From the NCBI RefSeq assembly GCF_009829325.1, contig NZ_VUOS01000026.1, forward strand, positions 91,185 through 155,184: a DNA stretch of 64,000 bases. Reading direction: 5' to 3'. The stretch comes from Nocardia sp. CY41. Its GTDB lineage: Bacteria; Actinomycetota; Actinomycetes; Mycobacteriales; Mycobacteriaceae. The first letter of the stretch is position 1, and every line of letters begins with the position of its first letter. This document shows, in pieces, positions 1 through 7,902 of the stretch. A program made the position numbers and the translations under genes. The notes beneath the pieces are model-generated. The model was not told where the DNA came from, did not search any database, and was given only the letters and a program-made list of their open reading frames with translations.

Positions 1-76
1 AGCCGCACCCGGCGCGTTGTCCGGGTCCGACGGCCGGACGGACTGCCCGAGCCGCGAACGAACTCAGGAATTCCGC

Positions 77-98
77 TTGACCCTCACGTTGCGTGAGG
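77..98 (+). promoter_or_regulatory. MerR-family operator/promoter
   Basis: TTGACC at 77-82 is a good -35 box. It runs into a perfect 7-bp inverted repeat, CCTCACG (82-88) and CGTGAGG (92-98), with a 3-base spacer. A dyad placed right after the -35 box is typical of MerR-family promoters with a long spacer. A MerR gene lies one gene downstream, so autoregulation is likely. No convincing -10 box is visible. Confidence 0.75.
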
Positions 99-114
99 CT
101 GGAGGGTGGGGTGT

Positions 115-651
115 ATGAGTAACTTCTACAACGCATTCGAGATGAGTCCCGTGCCTGCTCCCGGCCCGGATGCGGTCGCACCGCAGCCGTTTCGGGGTAT
201 CTATGGGATGCCCGCCTTCGTGACGATCCCCACGAGCGATTTGGCGGCGTCGGTGGAGTTCTGGATTCGTGGGCTCGGGTTCTTCGAGCTGTTCGCCATC
301 CCCGGCAGGCTTGTGCATCTGCGTCGATGGGCTTTCCAGGACGTACTTCTCGTCGCGGCGGAGAGCGTTCCGGACCAGGCGCCGGCGATCAGCTTCAGCT
401 TCGCGTGCGTGCTCAACCAGGTCGATCCCCTCATCGAGGCCTGTCGTGCGTTGCGCCCGAACTCGGTCGACGGCCCGCGGGATACTCCTTGGAACACCCG
501 CGATGTCGTGGTGATCACCCCCGAGAACGCGCGGATCGTTTTCACTGCGGCGAAACCCTTCGACCCGGCAAGTGAGGAAGCGCGGAACCTCGCGGCCATC
601 GGGATCACCGCGCCGGGCGTCGGTCGCGGCGACAATGATGAGCATGCCTGA
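115..651 (+). CDS. VOC (glyoxalase/bleomycin-resistance fold) protein
   Basis: This 178-aa protein has one vicinal-oxygen-chelate domain over about residues 30-165. It begins with the usual AFVTIPTSDLAASVEFW first strand and helix and ends in the ENARIVFTAAKPF strand. The fold serves metal-dependent isomerases, dioxygenases and drug-binding resistance proteins, and the substrate here cannot be read. ATG 115 is chosen because GGAGGG at 101-106 sits about 8 bases upstream; an in-frame GTG at 106 lies inside that ribosome site. The 3' end overlaps the following MerR gene, and both follow a MerR operator, so they probably form a two-gene drug-response operon. Confidence 0.8.
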   Translation: MSNFYNAFEMSPVPAPGPDAVAPQPFRGIYGMPAFVTIPTSDLAASVEFWIRGLGFFELFAIPGRLVHLRRWAFQDVLLVAAESVPDQAPAISFSFACVLNQVDPLIEACRALRPNSVDGPRDTPWNTRDVVVITPENARIVFTAAKPFDPASEEARNLAAIGITAPGVGRGDNDEHA

Positions 652-1447
652 TGCCACCGACGCCGATGGTGTGACCGTCGGTCAGGTCTCGGCGCGTCTG
701 GGCGTGACAGTCCGCGCGCTGCACCACTGGGATGAGATCGGTCTGGCGCGACCGTCGCTGCGCACGGCCGCCGGATACCGGCTCTACACCGCTGACGATC
801 TGGAACGCCTGCAGCGCATCGTCGTCTACCGTGAGATCGGCCTCGGCTTGGAAGATATCCGGGCCATCTTGGGCGATCCGACCGCAGACGTGCCCGGCGC
901 GCTGCGCGCGCAGCGCACCCTGATCGACGAACGGATCGACCGCCTCCAGCAGCTCGGGGCGGGAGTGGATCGGATGATCGACGCCCACGAACGCGGCCTG
1001 CTGCTGAGCGTTCAGCAGCAGGCCGCGATCTTCGGCCCCCGATGGAACCCGGACTGGCCCGCCCAAGCTCGTGAGCGCTATGGAGACACGACGCAATGGT
1101 TGCAGTACGCCGAACGGTCAGCCTCTCGCGGGCCGGAGGAATGGCAGGCCATCGCCGACGACATCGCCTGCCTCGACCGCGCCCTCGGGGAGGCGATGGA
1201 TGCGGGCGTCACACCCGGGAGCCCGGAAGCGAATCGACTCGTCGAGCGGCACCGCGAAGTTTTCGCGTCGTACTTTCCACTGACCCGGCAGATGCAGGTC
1301 TGTCTCGGCCGCAGATTCGAGTCCGATCCGGCATTCGCCGCCCACTACGACGGCATCCGCGCCGGCCTTGCCACGTGGTTCCGTCGAATCATCGACGCCG
1401 GCGCGCGTGCCCACGGCATCGACCCCGACACGGCGGCCTGGGAGTAG
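635..1447 (+). CDS. MerR-family regulator with TipAS ligand-binding domain
   Basis: The protein is about 270 aa. An N-terminal MerR winged helix (residues ~13-80, with TVGQVSARLGVTVRALHHWDEIGL) is followed by a coiled-coil helix (~85-118). The C-terminal TipAS-type domain (~145-265) contains RHREVFASYFPLTRQMQVCL. TipAS domains bind thiopeptides and other cationic compounds, so this is probably a drug-responsive activator. It overlaps the end of the VOC gene by 17 bases, which implies translational coupling. ATG 635, 638 and 644 are all possible starts and none has a clear ribosome site. It probably binds the dyad at 82-98. Confidence 0.85.
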   Translation: MMSMPDATDADGVTVGQVSARLGVTVRALHHWDEIGLARPSLRTAAGYRLYTADDLERLQRIVVYREIGLGLEDIRAILGDPTADVPGALRAQRTLIDERIDRLQQLGAGVDRMIDAHERGLLLSVQQQAAIFGPRWNPDWPAQARERYGDTTQWLQYAERSASRGPEEWQAIADDIACLDRALGEAMDAGVTPGSPEANRLVERHREVFASYFPLTRQMQVCLGRRFESDPAFAAHYDGIRAGLATWFRRIIDAGARAHGIDPDTAAWE

Positions 1448-1765
1448 AGCGCGGGTTCGGAAACCCGCACCCGTACGACGCCGACGCCTACCGCCCGCCT
1501 GCCCTCGTGCGGAAGCCGCAGATACACCGAGCAGTCCCGTTGTCCGCCGCAGCGGTAGTGCGCCTCGCGCAGGGCTGGTAGGCGCCGCGCAGTCCGCTGG
1601 CCCGGCGCGGCGCTCACCGCGTGTGCATCGGCGCCCGGCCAACGCGGCCGCGCTGCCCTTGTGCCGAAGTATCCGCTCGCGGGAGAGCAGCTGCCGTCGT
1701 ATCGAACTGCGGCGCTGACGGCGGCACGGCCGATCTGGATCAGTCGCCTCGTCACGGCGGTGTGT
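1448..1765. other. Intergenic region, nothing recognised
   Basis: These 318 GC-rich bases lie between the MerR gene and the end of an opposing membrane-protein gene. I see no convincing reading frame, RNA gene, repeat or clear terminator in them. Confidence 0.5.
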
Positions 1766-2221
1766 CTATCCGAACTGTTCCGCTACAGGTGCGCATACTT
1801 TCCAGCGGCCGTCTTCCCTGCGCAGATACAGTGGCCGAGGCTCGCTCGGTGGACGCGCGACTCGAACTGAGGCGATGTCGCCCCGGATGACGATGTCGGA
1901 GATGTCGACCGGACGCTGCCGCCGGCCGTCCTCGGTCGCACCGCCTTGCTCGGCCTCTTCGCCGCCGGAGACGCGATCGGCGAAGGTCGCGGCCTCCTCG
2001 GCGCACAGCAGTTCGACCACCTGCTGCGTGCTGCCCGACTCGACGACGTTCGCGAAATCCAGGAGCACCGAGCTTATTTCGGCATCGTCGGTGCCCTTCG
2101 CTCCCACCTGCTGGATAACGAGGGCGACCGCGCCACCGATACCAGCCAGCGCGAAAACCGTGATGAACACGAGCAATCCGGAGCGGGAGAACTGAAATCG
2201 AGGTGGTGGTGAATCGGTCAC
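1766..2221 (-). CDS. Small membrane-anchored hypothetical protein
   Basis: A 151-aa protein begins with a short cytoplasmic leader and one membrane helix (SGLLVFITVFALAGIGGAVAL). A soluble extracytoplasmic domain follows (about residues 45-151), including LLDFANVVESGSTQQVVELLC and ending RREDGRWKVCAPV. This resembles the lumazine-binding-like/NTF2-like domains of actinobacterial anchored proteins of unknown role. GTG 2221 is preferred because GGGGGAG lies about 9 bases upstream; GTG 2260 would add 13 residues. The gene is divergent from the candidate nuclease at 2312. Confidence 0.6.
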   Translation of the reverse strand: MTDSPPPRFQFSRSGLLVFITVFALAGIGGAVALVIQQVGAKGTDDAEISSVLLDFANVVESGSTQQVVELLCAEEAATFADRVSGGEEAEQGGATEDGRRQRPVDISDIVIRGDIASVRVARPPSEPRPLYLRREDGRWKVCAPVAEQFG

Positions 2222-2311
2222 AACTGCCTGCTCCCCCGGGTCGATGGCGATGGCATCCACGGTAGCCCACCGTCGGAAACCGGTGCTACCGTTGAGATTA
2301 CGGAGGGGACC

Positions 2312-3238
2312 ATGGCGCATCGGCCTGCTGAATCCAGCCGCCTCGGCATATTGATGATGGCGGCGCTCCTGGTGTGCGCCGCGTTGGTCGGCGCTCCGGC
2401 AGGGAGCGCTCAACCGCCTCCTCCGCCGCTGCCGACGTCTGCCCAGCCTGCTCCCGCGCCACCGAAACGTTTGTGCGAAGCGCAAGAAGTGGCTGTAGCA
2501 CGTGTCGAACAGGCCATCGCGCAACACAATGCGCGCCCTAATGTGTTCGATCCGCGCCAGCAAGCGGCGTACGAAGCGTACAACGCCGAGGCGCGCAGGC
2601 TGAATCAGGAATACGGCAGCGCCAAGGACAATCTACGCAGATGTGTCGGCACGGTGCAGCGACTGGTGGATGCCGGCCTACCGGCCCAGGCATCCCCGCG
2701 CCAGATCGACAAAGCCGCCGCGGCCAAGAACAAGGTTCCGCCCGGATACGCACTCCCCTACCCCATCGGCGGCAAGCAGGGATACTCCGTGCCGAAACAA
2801 TCACCTGCTCGCGAACTGTACGAGGTCATGCGCGAGATCAGTCCGCCCAGCAAGAGCAAGGTCACCGGTCCACTCCAGGGGCAGTCCCGGCCCGCGGTCG
2901 GCGATCGCGACCCGGCCTACCCGGGCGGACGGATAGGCAAGGACGCCAAAGGAGGCTCCGCGGTATCGCTGGACCACGTCGTGCCGCTGGCCGAACTGTT
3001 CCACATGCCAGGATTCCTCGCTTTGACACCTGAATACATGATCATGGTCGCCAATGCCGCGCTGGATCTGCAATGGCTGTCCTTTGCCGCGAACCGGGCC
3101 AAGGGATCACGCAGCGTGGGTGACATACTCGGGGTCGACCCGAACTGGCAGGCCGCGCAGGTGGCCCTGGAGAACCGGATCAGAGCGGAACTGACGCGCT
3201 TGATTCAGGATCTCCTCGAATTTCAGGGAGGCAGATAG
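2312..3238 (+). CDS. Secreted protein with GmrSD/HNH-like nuclease motif
   Basis: A 308-aa protein with an N-terminal signal peptide (residues ~12-33, cleavage near GSAQ) and a proline-rich linker (34-52). A helical region (54-120) carries Cys55 and Cys111. The C-terminal domain has LDHVVPLAEL (Asp221-His222), Asn248, and FAANRAKGS (Asn261, Lys264). This spacing matches the DUF1524/HNH nuclease pattern D-H-V-V-P-L ... N ... N-R-x-K-G. It is therefore likely an exported DNase, possibly a competition effector. The stop codon shares one base with the start of the next gene, whose product may be its immunity protein. Substrate and activity are inferred. Confidence 0.65.
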   Translation: MAHRPAESSRLGILMMAALLVCAALVGAPAGSAQPPPPPLPTSAQPAPAPPKRLCEAQEVAVARVEQAIAQHNARPNVFDPRQQAAYEAYNAEARRLNQEYGSAKDNLRRCVGTVQRLVDAGLPAQASPRQIDKAAAAKNKVPPGYALPYPIGGKQGYSVPKQSPARELYEVMREISPPSKSKVTGPLQGQSRPAVGDRDPAYPGGRIGKDAKGGSAVSLDHVVPLAELFHMPGFLALTPEYMIMVANAALDLQWLSFAANRAKGSRSVGDILGVDPNWQAAQVALENRIRAELTRLIQDLLEFQGGR

Positions 3239-3921
3239 TGCCCCGGATCGACCCCGAGGACATCGTCACCGCCCTCGAGGAGGACAGCCCGGTCGTCTTC
3301 GTCGACGCCACGACGATGGACGGCGCTCCGGTCCCGGCGCAGTGGCGCCCGATCGCGGAGTCCGGTGAACCGGCCGAGCGCGGGCGGCTCGCGCGTTCTC
3401 TGTGGAACAGCGATCTGGTGGGACTGCTTCCGAGATTCACCGCGGCGCTCGATGAACAGCTCGCAGACGTGCGCGTCTGTCTGCTGCGCGGCGAGTGTGT
3501 GCTCGTCTACACCGCCGCGGGCGTCGATGAACCGTGGGTGGTGTGGATCGGTTGGGACCCCAGTTCCGCACGCGATTCCACGCCACCGCTGTGGGCGGGC
3601 ATTCCCACCCCGATACGCGTCTTCCTGCGCGAAGTGCATGCCGGTTACACCGCCGAGGACTGGGAGTCCTACGGGATCCTGTCCCCGCGCACCATGCGTA
3701 CCTACGCCGCCGTGGCCGGCTTTCCCGACGGAATTCCCGGATGGGATCGGGAGATCGACGCGACCCGGCTGCTTCGCATCGGCAAGACCTACAGCGGGAT
3801 GGAATACTGGGTCTCCCCCGACCTGCCGTCCGACAAGATCGTCGTCACCTACGAGCGGGACTTCGACATCGAAGATCTGGGCCCTGAGTTGGACAAACTC
3901 TTCTCCTACCGCATCGCGTGA
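3238..3921 (+). CDS. Hypothetical protein, candidate SUKH/SMI1-like immunity protein
   Basis: A 227-aa soluble protein with no signal peptide. GTG at 3238 overlaps the preceding TAG by one base, and GGGAGG lies about 8 bases upstream. The central segment TPIRVFLREVHAGYTAEDWESYG and the downstream YWVSPDLPSDKIVVTYERDFD loosely resemble the SUKH (SMI1/KNR4) fold common in immunity proteins. I cannot confirm the family by eye. Tight coupling to a secreted HNH-like protein and the lack of an export signal fit a cytoplasmic protector against self-intoxication. A cytoplasmic accessory protein is the alternative. Confidence 0.5.
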   Translation: MPRIDPEDIVTALEEDSPVVFVDATTMDGAPVPAQWRPIAESGEPAERGRLARSLWNSDLVGLLPRFTAALDEQLADVRVCLLRGECVLVYTAAGVDEPWVVWIGWDPSSARDSTPPLWAGIPTPIRVFLREVHAGYTAEDWESYGILSPRTMRTYAAVAGFPDGIPGWDREIDATRLLRIGKTYSGMEYWVSPDLPSDKIVVTYERDFDIEDLGPELDKLFSYRIA

Positions 3922-4087
3922 CCGCCGGTCCAGCCGTGCGGCACGGCCGTGAGTCGCAAAGAGTATGCGCAACTTTTCGGGCGATCCTTCCGCAGCGGTA
4001 ACCTCTCGGCTGGCTTCGCGTCATAGCCCGAGCGTCGGAGACCATGCCATACTGGCAGGTTATTTTCGCTGACGTTACGGGGGAATC

Positions 4088-5515
4088 ATGGTCACGGGCC
4101 GCACCGAACACGGACGCACAGCGGGCTTTTCCTCTTCGGGCATTCCAGCGTCGTTCCGCTCGGTGCGCGGGCTCGGGCTCGTCATCGTTGCCGGGGCCAC
4201 AGCGGTGACGGGTCTGCGCGCGGTCGAGCTGGTGCTGACCTGGCAGCTGAGTGCGCGCCTTCAGGAATGGGAAGCGGACGGATTCGGCGCCGCCGAGGAC
4301 TCGCTGAATCGGTGGGTGGCGGCCGTCGGCTCCGTCACGTGGATCGCCATGGGCCTGCAGATGGTCACGGGCCTGCTGTTCATCACCTGGGTCTACCGTG
4401 CTCGGCGCAATGCCGAATTGCTGTGCTCGGCACAGCATCGGCTCCCCGGCGTGTGGGCCATCGTAGGTTTTCTCCCGGTGGTGAACTGGATCGTTCCGCC
4501 CATTCTGGTCGACGATATCCAGCGGGCCAGCGACCCGGCCACCCCACGGAACGCCGTGCGCCTGGTCCCCTCCTCGACGACGAGGTACGTCGTCGTCTGG
4601 TGGTTCTCCTTCGTCCTCGCGGCTACCTTGTATTTCCTGGCCTACCTTCTCTCGATCGGCGTCAGGCGCGGACTCGAGGATTCGGCGGTTTCCGCAGGTG
4701 CCGGGTTGCTGGTCCACGTCACGGGCTTGATCCTGCTCGCCATCGCGGCCGGCCTGCTCACCGTGCTGCTGACCCGGATCGGACGTTGGCAAGCCGAGCG
4801 GGCGGAGTACATCGGCGCCGACCCGGAGCCGGAAGCGGCCGTCGTGGCACCGGCCGCGGCACCATCGGTTCCGGGCGTAGGCCCTGTGCCGCAGCTCGCG
4901 CCGGGTGGCCTTGGAATCGTCGCGGCCGCGCTGAGCTGTACCGTGGTCGTCGGCCCGGCGCTGATCGCCGTCGCGTCGCCCAACTATCAGACGGTGCGTG
5001 ATACCCCCACCGGCACGGCGGAATACGAGGCCGCGATGGACGCGTGGGCACCGCTCACCCTCCTGGGGATCTTCGTTTGGGGCGTCACGCTCATGCTCGC
5101 CGGGGTGCTGTTCCTGTGCTGGTTGTGGCGGGCCAGGATCAACGCCGAGTACTTGGATCCGAACGTGCACACGCTCGGGCGTGGCTGGACGATCGGCAGC
5201 TGGTTTCTCCCCCTGGGAAATCTCGTCCTTCCCGCTCTTGTCGTCGGCGACGTGCACCGAGCCGGCCGTCCGGGCGGGGCCGCCGGCGCGGGTTACAGCC
5301 CGCTGGTGGCGTTCTGGTGGCTGAGCTGGCTGACGACCTGGATATGGACCTGGCTCGCGCTGCTGCTGCAGCAGCCGATCCTGTGGTGGGCGACGACCGG
5401 GTTCTTCGCGCTCACCGCGGCTCTGCTCGTGCCGGTGATCCGGCAGATCGACGGTGGGCAACAGGCGGCGGCGGAGCCCCGATACGCCGCCGCCTGGCAG
5501 CAGCCGACTTCCTGA
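4088..5515 (+). CDS. Membrane protein with two DUF4328 domains
   Basis: The protein is 475 aa with about ten to twelve membrane helices in two homologous halves. Each half carries the DUF4328 signature of two helices, then WVYRARRNAEL (first copy) or WLWRARINAEYL (second copy), then a G(F/S)(L/W)FLP...N..(V/L)PP-like stretch and a DIQRA or DVHRA motif. The two copies are separated by a charged and Ala/Pro-rich linker at about 235-275. DUF4328 has no known biochemical function. Most family members have one copy, so this looks like an internal duplication. The gene is preceded by 166 bases of non-coding DNA and appears monocistronic. Confidence 0.75.
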   Translation: MVTGRTEHGRTAGFSSSGIPASFRSVRGLGLVIVAGATAVTGLRAVELVLTWQLSARLQEWEADGFGAAEDSLNRWVAAVGSVTWIAMGLQMVTGLLFITWVYRARRNAELLCSAQHRLPGVWAIVGFLPVVNWIVPPILVDDIQRASDPATPRNAVRLVPSSTTRYVVVWWFSFVLAATLYFLAYLLSIGVRRGLEDSAVSAGAGLLVHVTGLILLAIAAGLLTVLLTRIGRWQAERAEYIGADPEPEAAVVAPAAAPSVPGVGPVPQLAPGGLGIVAAALSCTVVVGPALIAVASPNYQTVRDTPTGTAEYEAAMDAWAPLTLLGIFVWGVTLMLAGVLFLCWLWRARINAEYLDPNVHTLGRGWTIGSWFLPLGNLVLPALVVGDVHRAGRPGGAAGAGYSPLVAFWWLSWLTTWIWTWLALLLQQPILWWATTGFFALTAALLVPVIRQIDGGQQAAAEPRYAAAWQQPTS

Positions 5516-5595
5516 ACCCTTTCAGCTGGGTCCTACGGCATTGCATCGCGCCGGGACCCACTCTTCGCACCGAGCCACCCGCACGTGCAGGCGCA

Positions 5596-6432
5596 TCAGT
5601 ATCGATCGACCGAGGGTGGCGTCAGAGTCGAGCCGCGCAGCGGGCCGATAGTGTTCTCGAACGCCTTCTGCCACGAACCGTCGGCGATCATCTGCTCGAT
5701 CGCGTCATTGATCTTGGCGCGGGTCTGTTGATCGCCCTTTTTCAAGCCGATGCCGTATTTCTCGGTGGTGAACGTATCGCCGACCAGCTTCAGTTCGCCC
5801 GACACCTGGCCCGCAAAGCCGGCAAGGATGATGTCGTCGGTGGTCACGACGTCGACCGCTCCGCTGCGCAAAGCTTGGATGCACTGCGAGTAGTTGTCCA
5901 GTTCGACCAGCTGAACATCTTTGGCGTAGTGGTCCTTGACGTATTGCGCGGGAGTAGAGCCTTTGACCGAGCAGAGCTTCTTGTTGCCGGTCAGCGACTC
6001 GACACCGGTGATATCGGTGGTCTCGTTCTTCACCAGCAGGGCCTGCCCGGATATGAAGTACGGTCCGGCGAAATCGACCTTCTTCTTGCGCTCGTCGGTG
6101 ATCGAGTAGGTGGCCACGATGAAGTCCACCTCGCGGTTCATGATCATCGTCTCGCGTTGCGCCGTGGGCGTTTCTTTGAAGGTGATCCCCTCGGGCGGGA
6201 CGCCGAGCTTGCCTGCCACGTACTTGGCGATCTCCACGTCGTAGCCTTGGAACGAGCCGTCCGCCTCGCGGAAGCCCAGACCGGGCTGGTCGAACTTGAT
6301 GCCGATGGTCAACTTGCCCTCGCGCACGTGATCTTCGGTGGTCGCGGCGTCGCCGCCGCCACCGCAGGCGGTCGCGACGAGGGCGACGGCGATCGCCCCG
6401 ATGGCAAGGCGAAGTGTTCGGTTCATCCTCAT
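5596..6432 (-). CDS. gluB: Glutamate/amino-acid ABC transporter substrate-binding lipoprotein
   Basis: A 278-aa lipoprotein. The signal peptide ends in the lipobox LVATAC, so it should be anchored outside the membrane. The remainder is a family-3 periplasmic binding domain: GKLTIGIKFDQPGLGFREADG, GYDVEIAKYVAGKLG, REVDFIVATYSITDERKKKVDFAGPYF and AVDVVTTDD. It most resembles actinobacterial GluB. ATG 6432 is used, with GAGAGGGA about 10 bases upstream; ATG 6426 is an alternative. No ATPase or permease gene lies beside it, so it is an orphan that must share a transporter encoded elsewhere or act in sensing. Confidence 0.8.
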   Translation of the reverse strand: MRMNRTLRLAIGAIAVALVATACGGGGDAATTEDHVREGKLTIGIKFDQPGLGFREADGSFQGYDVEIAKYVAGKLGVPPEGITFKETPTAQRETMIMNREVDFIVATYSITDERKKKVDFAGPYFISGQALLVKNETTDITGVESLTGNKKLCSVKGSTPAQYVKDHYAKDVQLVELDNYSQCIQALRSGAVDVVTTDDIILAGFAGQVSGELKLVGDTFTTEKYGIGLKKGDQQTRAKINDAIEQMIADGSWQKAFENTIGPLRGSTLTPPSVDRY

Positions 6433-6689
6433 CGAATTCGATTCCCTCTCGAGCTGAGCTGCCAGGCCGGGCCGGCTGCCGGGTGCTGACGACACATCAT
6501 CTTTCCCGGAACCCGCCTGCGCCCGACCGGAAGCCTCCCCGCCGGTGGAAAGCTTGCCCGCGCCGCCGCAGGTGACAAGCTTCCCAGTTGCGGTGTGGTC
6601 GCTGCTGTGCTTGTAATGGGCGCGGTCGCCCCCGAGACCAAGATCGGACCAGGCGGACGGTGGTGGTCCGCCAACTGCAGGAGATCTCC

Positions 6690-7796
6690 ATGGCAACTGG
6701 TTACGTGTGGAACACCCTCTACGGGTGGGCCGACACGGGTAGCGGAAGCTTGTTCCCGTCCGACGTCACGGTCGGTCTTCAGCCGATCGGCCATCACCTC
6801 GCGCATCCGGACACCAAACGGCGGTTCCACGAATTGGTGGCGGTATCCGGCCTGCTCGAAAAGCTGCATTCGATCGATGCGGCACCCGCCACCGAGGCGG
6901 ACATACTGCGGGTGCACACCGCGCAACATCTGGAGCGGATCAAGGCCGAGAGCATGCAGCCGAAAGGAGGGGACGCGGGCGACGGCGTCTCGTCCTTCGG
7001 CAGGGGCGGCTACGAGATCGCCGCGCTTTCGGCGGGCGGGGCGATCGCGCTCGTCGAGCGGGTGCTCGACGGTACGGTCGACAATGGTTACGCGCTGGTG
7101 AATCCGCCGGGGCACCACGCGACCCGTGCTACCGGCATGGGCTTCTGCATCTTCAACAACGTCTCCATCGCCGCCGCCTACGCGAAAGAAGTCCTCGGCG
7201 TGCGGCGGATCGCCGTGGTCGACTGGGATGTCCACCACGGCAACGGCACTCAGGACATCTGGTACGAGGATCCCTCGGTGCTGACCATCTCCATCCACCA
7301 GCATCTCTGTTTCCCGCCCGAATCCGGTTACCGGGAGGAGCGTGGTTCGGGTGACGGATACGGCTACGCGATCAATGTGCCGCTTCCCCCTGGCAGCGGT
7401 GACGCCGCGTATCTCCATGCGATCGACCGAGTGGTCGAGCCGGCGTTGCGCACCTTCGCGCCCGAATTGATCCTCGTCGCTTCGGGCTTCGACGCGAGCA
7501 TTCTCGATCCGCTGGCTCGGCAGATGGTCACCAGCGGCGGCTTCCGGCACCTGACCCGGCGGATGCTGGAGATCGCGGACGGAACAAGCTCCGGCCGTAT
7601 CGCCTTCGTGCAAGAAGGTGGCTACAGCCCGCACTACGTTCCGTTCTGCGGGCTCGCGGTGCTGCGTGAACTGCTCGGCGAAGAATTCGTGGACGACCCG
7701 TACACGCCGATCGTCTCGACACAGGGTGGCGACGTCCTACTCGATCACGAGGCCGCCGCGATCGACGCCGCGGCGAGCCTGGTCTCCGAGCTCTGA
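6690..7796 (+). CDS. Class II histone deacetylase-family hydrolase
   Basis: The protein is 368 aa, the normal length for bacterial class II HDAC/acetylpolyamine amidohydrolase proteins. NPPGHHAT carries the catalytic His142-His143 pair. The zinc ligands are Asp180 and His182 (VVDWDVHHGNGTQ) and Asp268 (VASGFDAS), and a late EGGY motif is present. Likely reactions are deacetylation of acetyl-lysine or acetylpolyamines; the physiological substrate is unknown. ATG 6690 follows GCAGGAG at a good distance. It is divergent from the gluB-like gene across a 257-base gap and appears monocistronic. Confidence 0.85.
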   Translation: MATGYVWNTLYGWADTGSGSLFPSDVTVGLQPIGHHLAHPDTKRRFHELVAVSGLLEKLHSIDAAPATEADILRVHTAQHLERIKAESMQPKGGDAGDGVSSFGRGGYEIAALSAGGAIALVERVLDGTVDNGYALVNPPGHHATRATGMGFCIFNNVSIAAAYAKEVLGVRRIAVVDWDVHHGNGTQDIWYEDPSVLTISIHQHLCFPPESGYREERGSGDGYGYAINVPLPPGSGDAAYLHAIDRVVEPALRTFAPELILVASGFDASILDPLARQMVTSGGFRHLTRRMLEIADGTSSGRIAFVQEGGYSPHYVPFCGLAVLRELLGEEFVDDPYTPIVSTQGGDVLLDHEAAAIDAAASLVSEL

Positions 7797-7902
7797 TCCG
7801 AAAGCCCGCCCCCGCCGCGACTGTGCCACGCCGGAAGGCAGCAATCTGCGGTAGGTCGGCGGCTGTGCCGGTCGGATCGACTGCGGTCAGTCGTTCACGT
7901 CG

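Noticed and set aside
3845..5461. Long minus-strand frame opposite the DUF4328 gene
   Set aside because: It mirrors the codon structure of a clear membrane protein, is rich in Arg/Gly/Pro, and matches no family.
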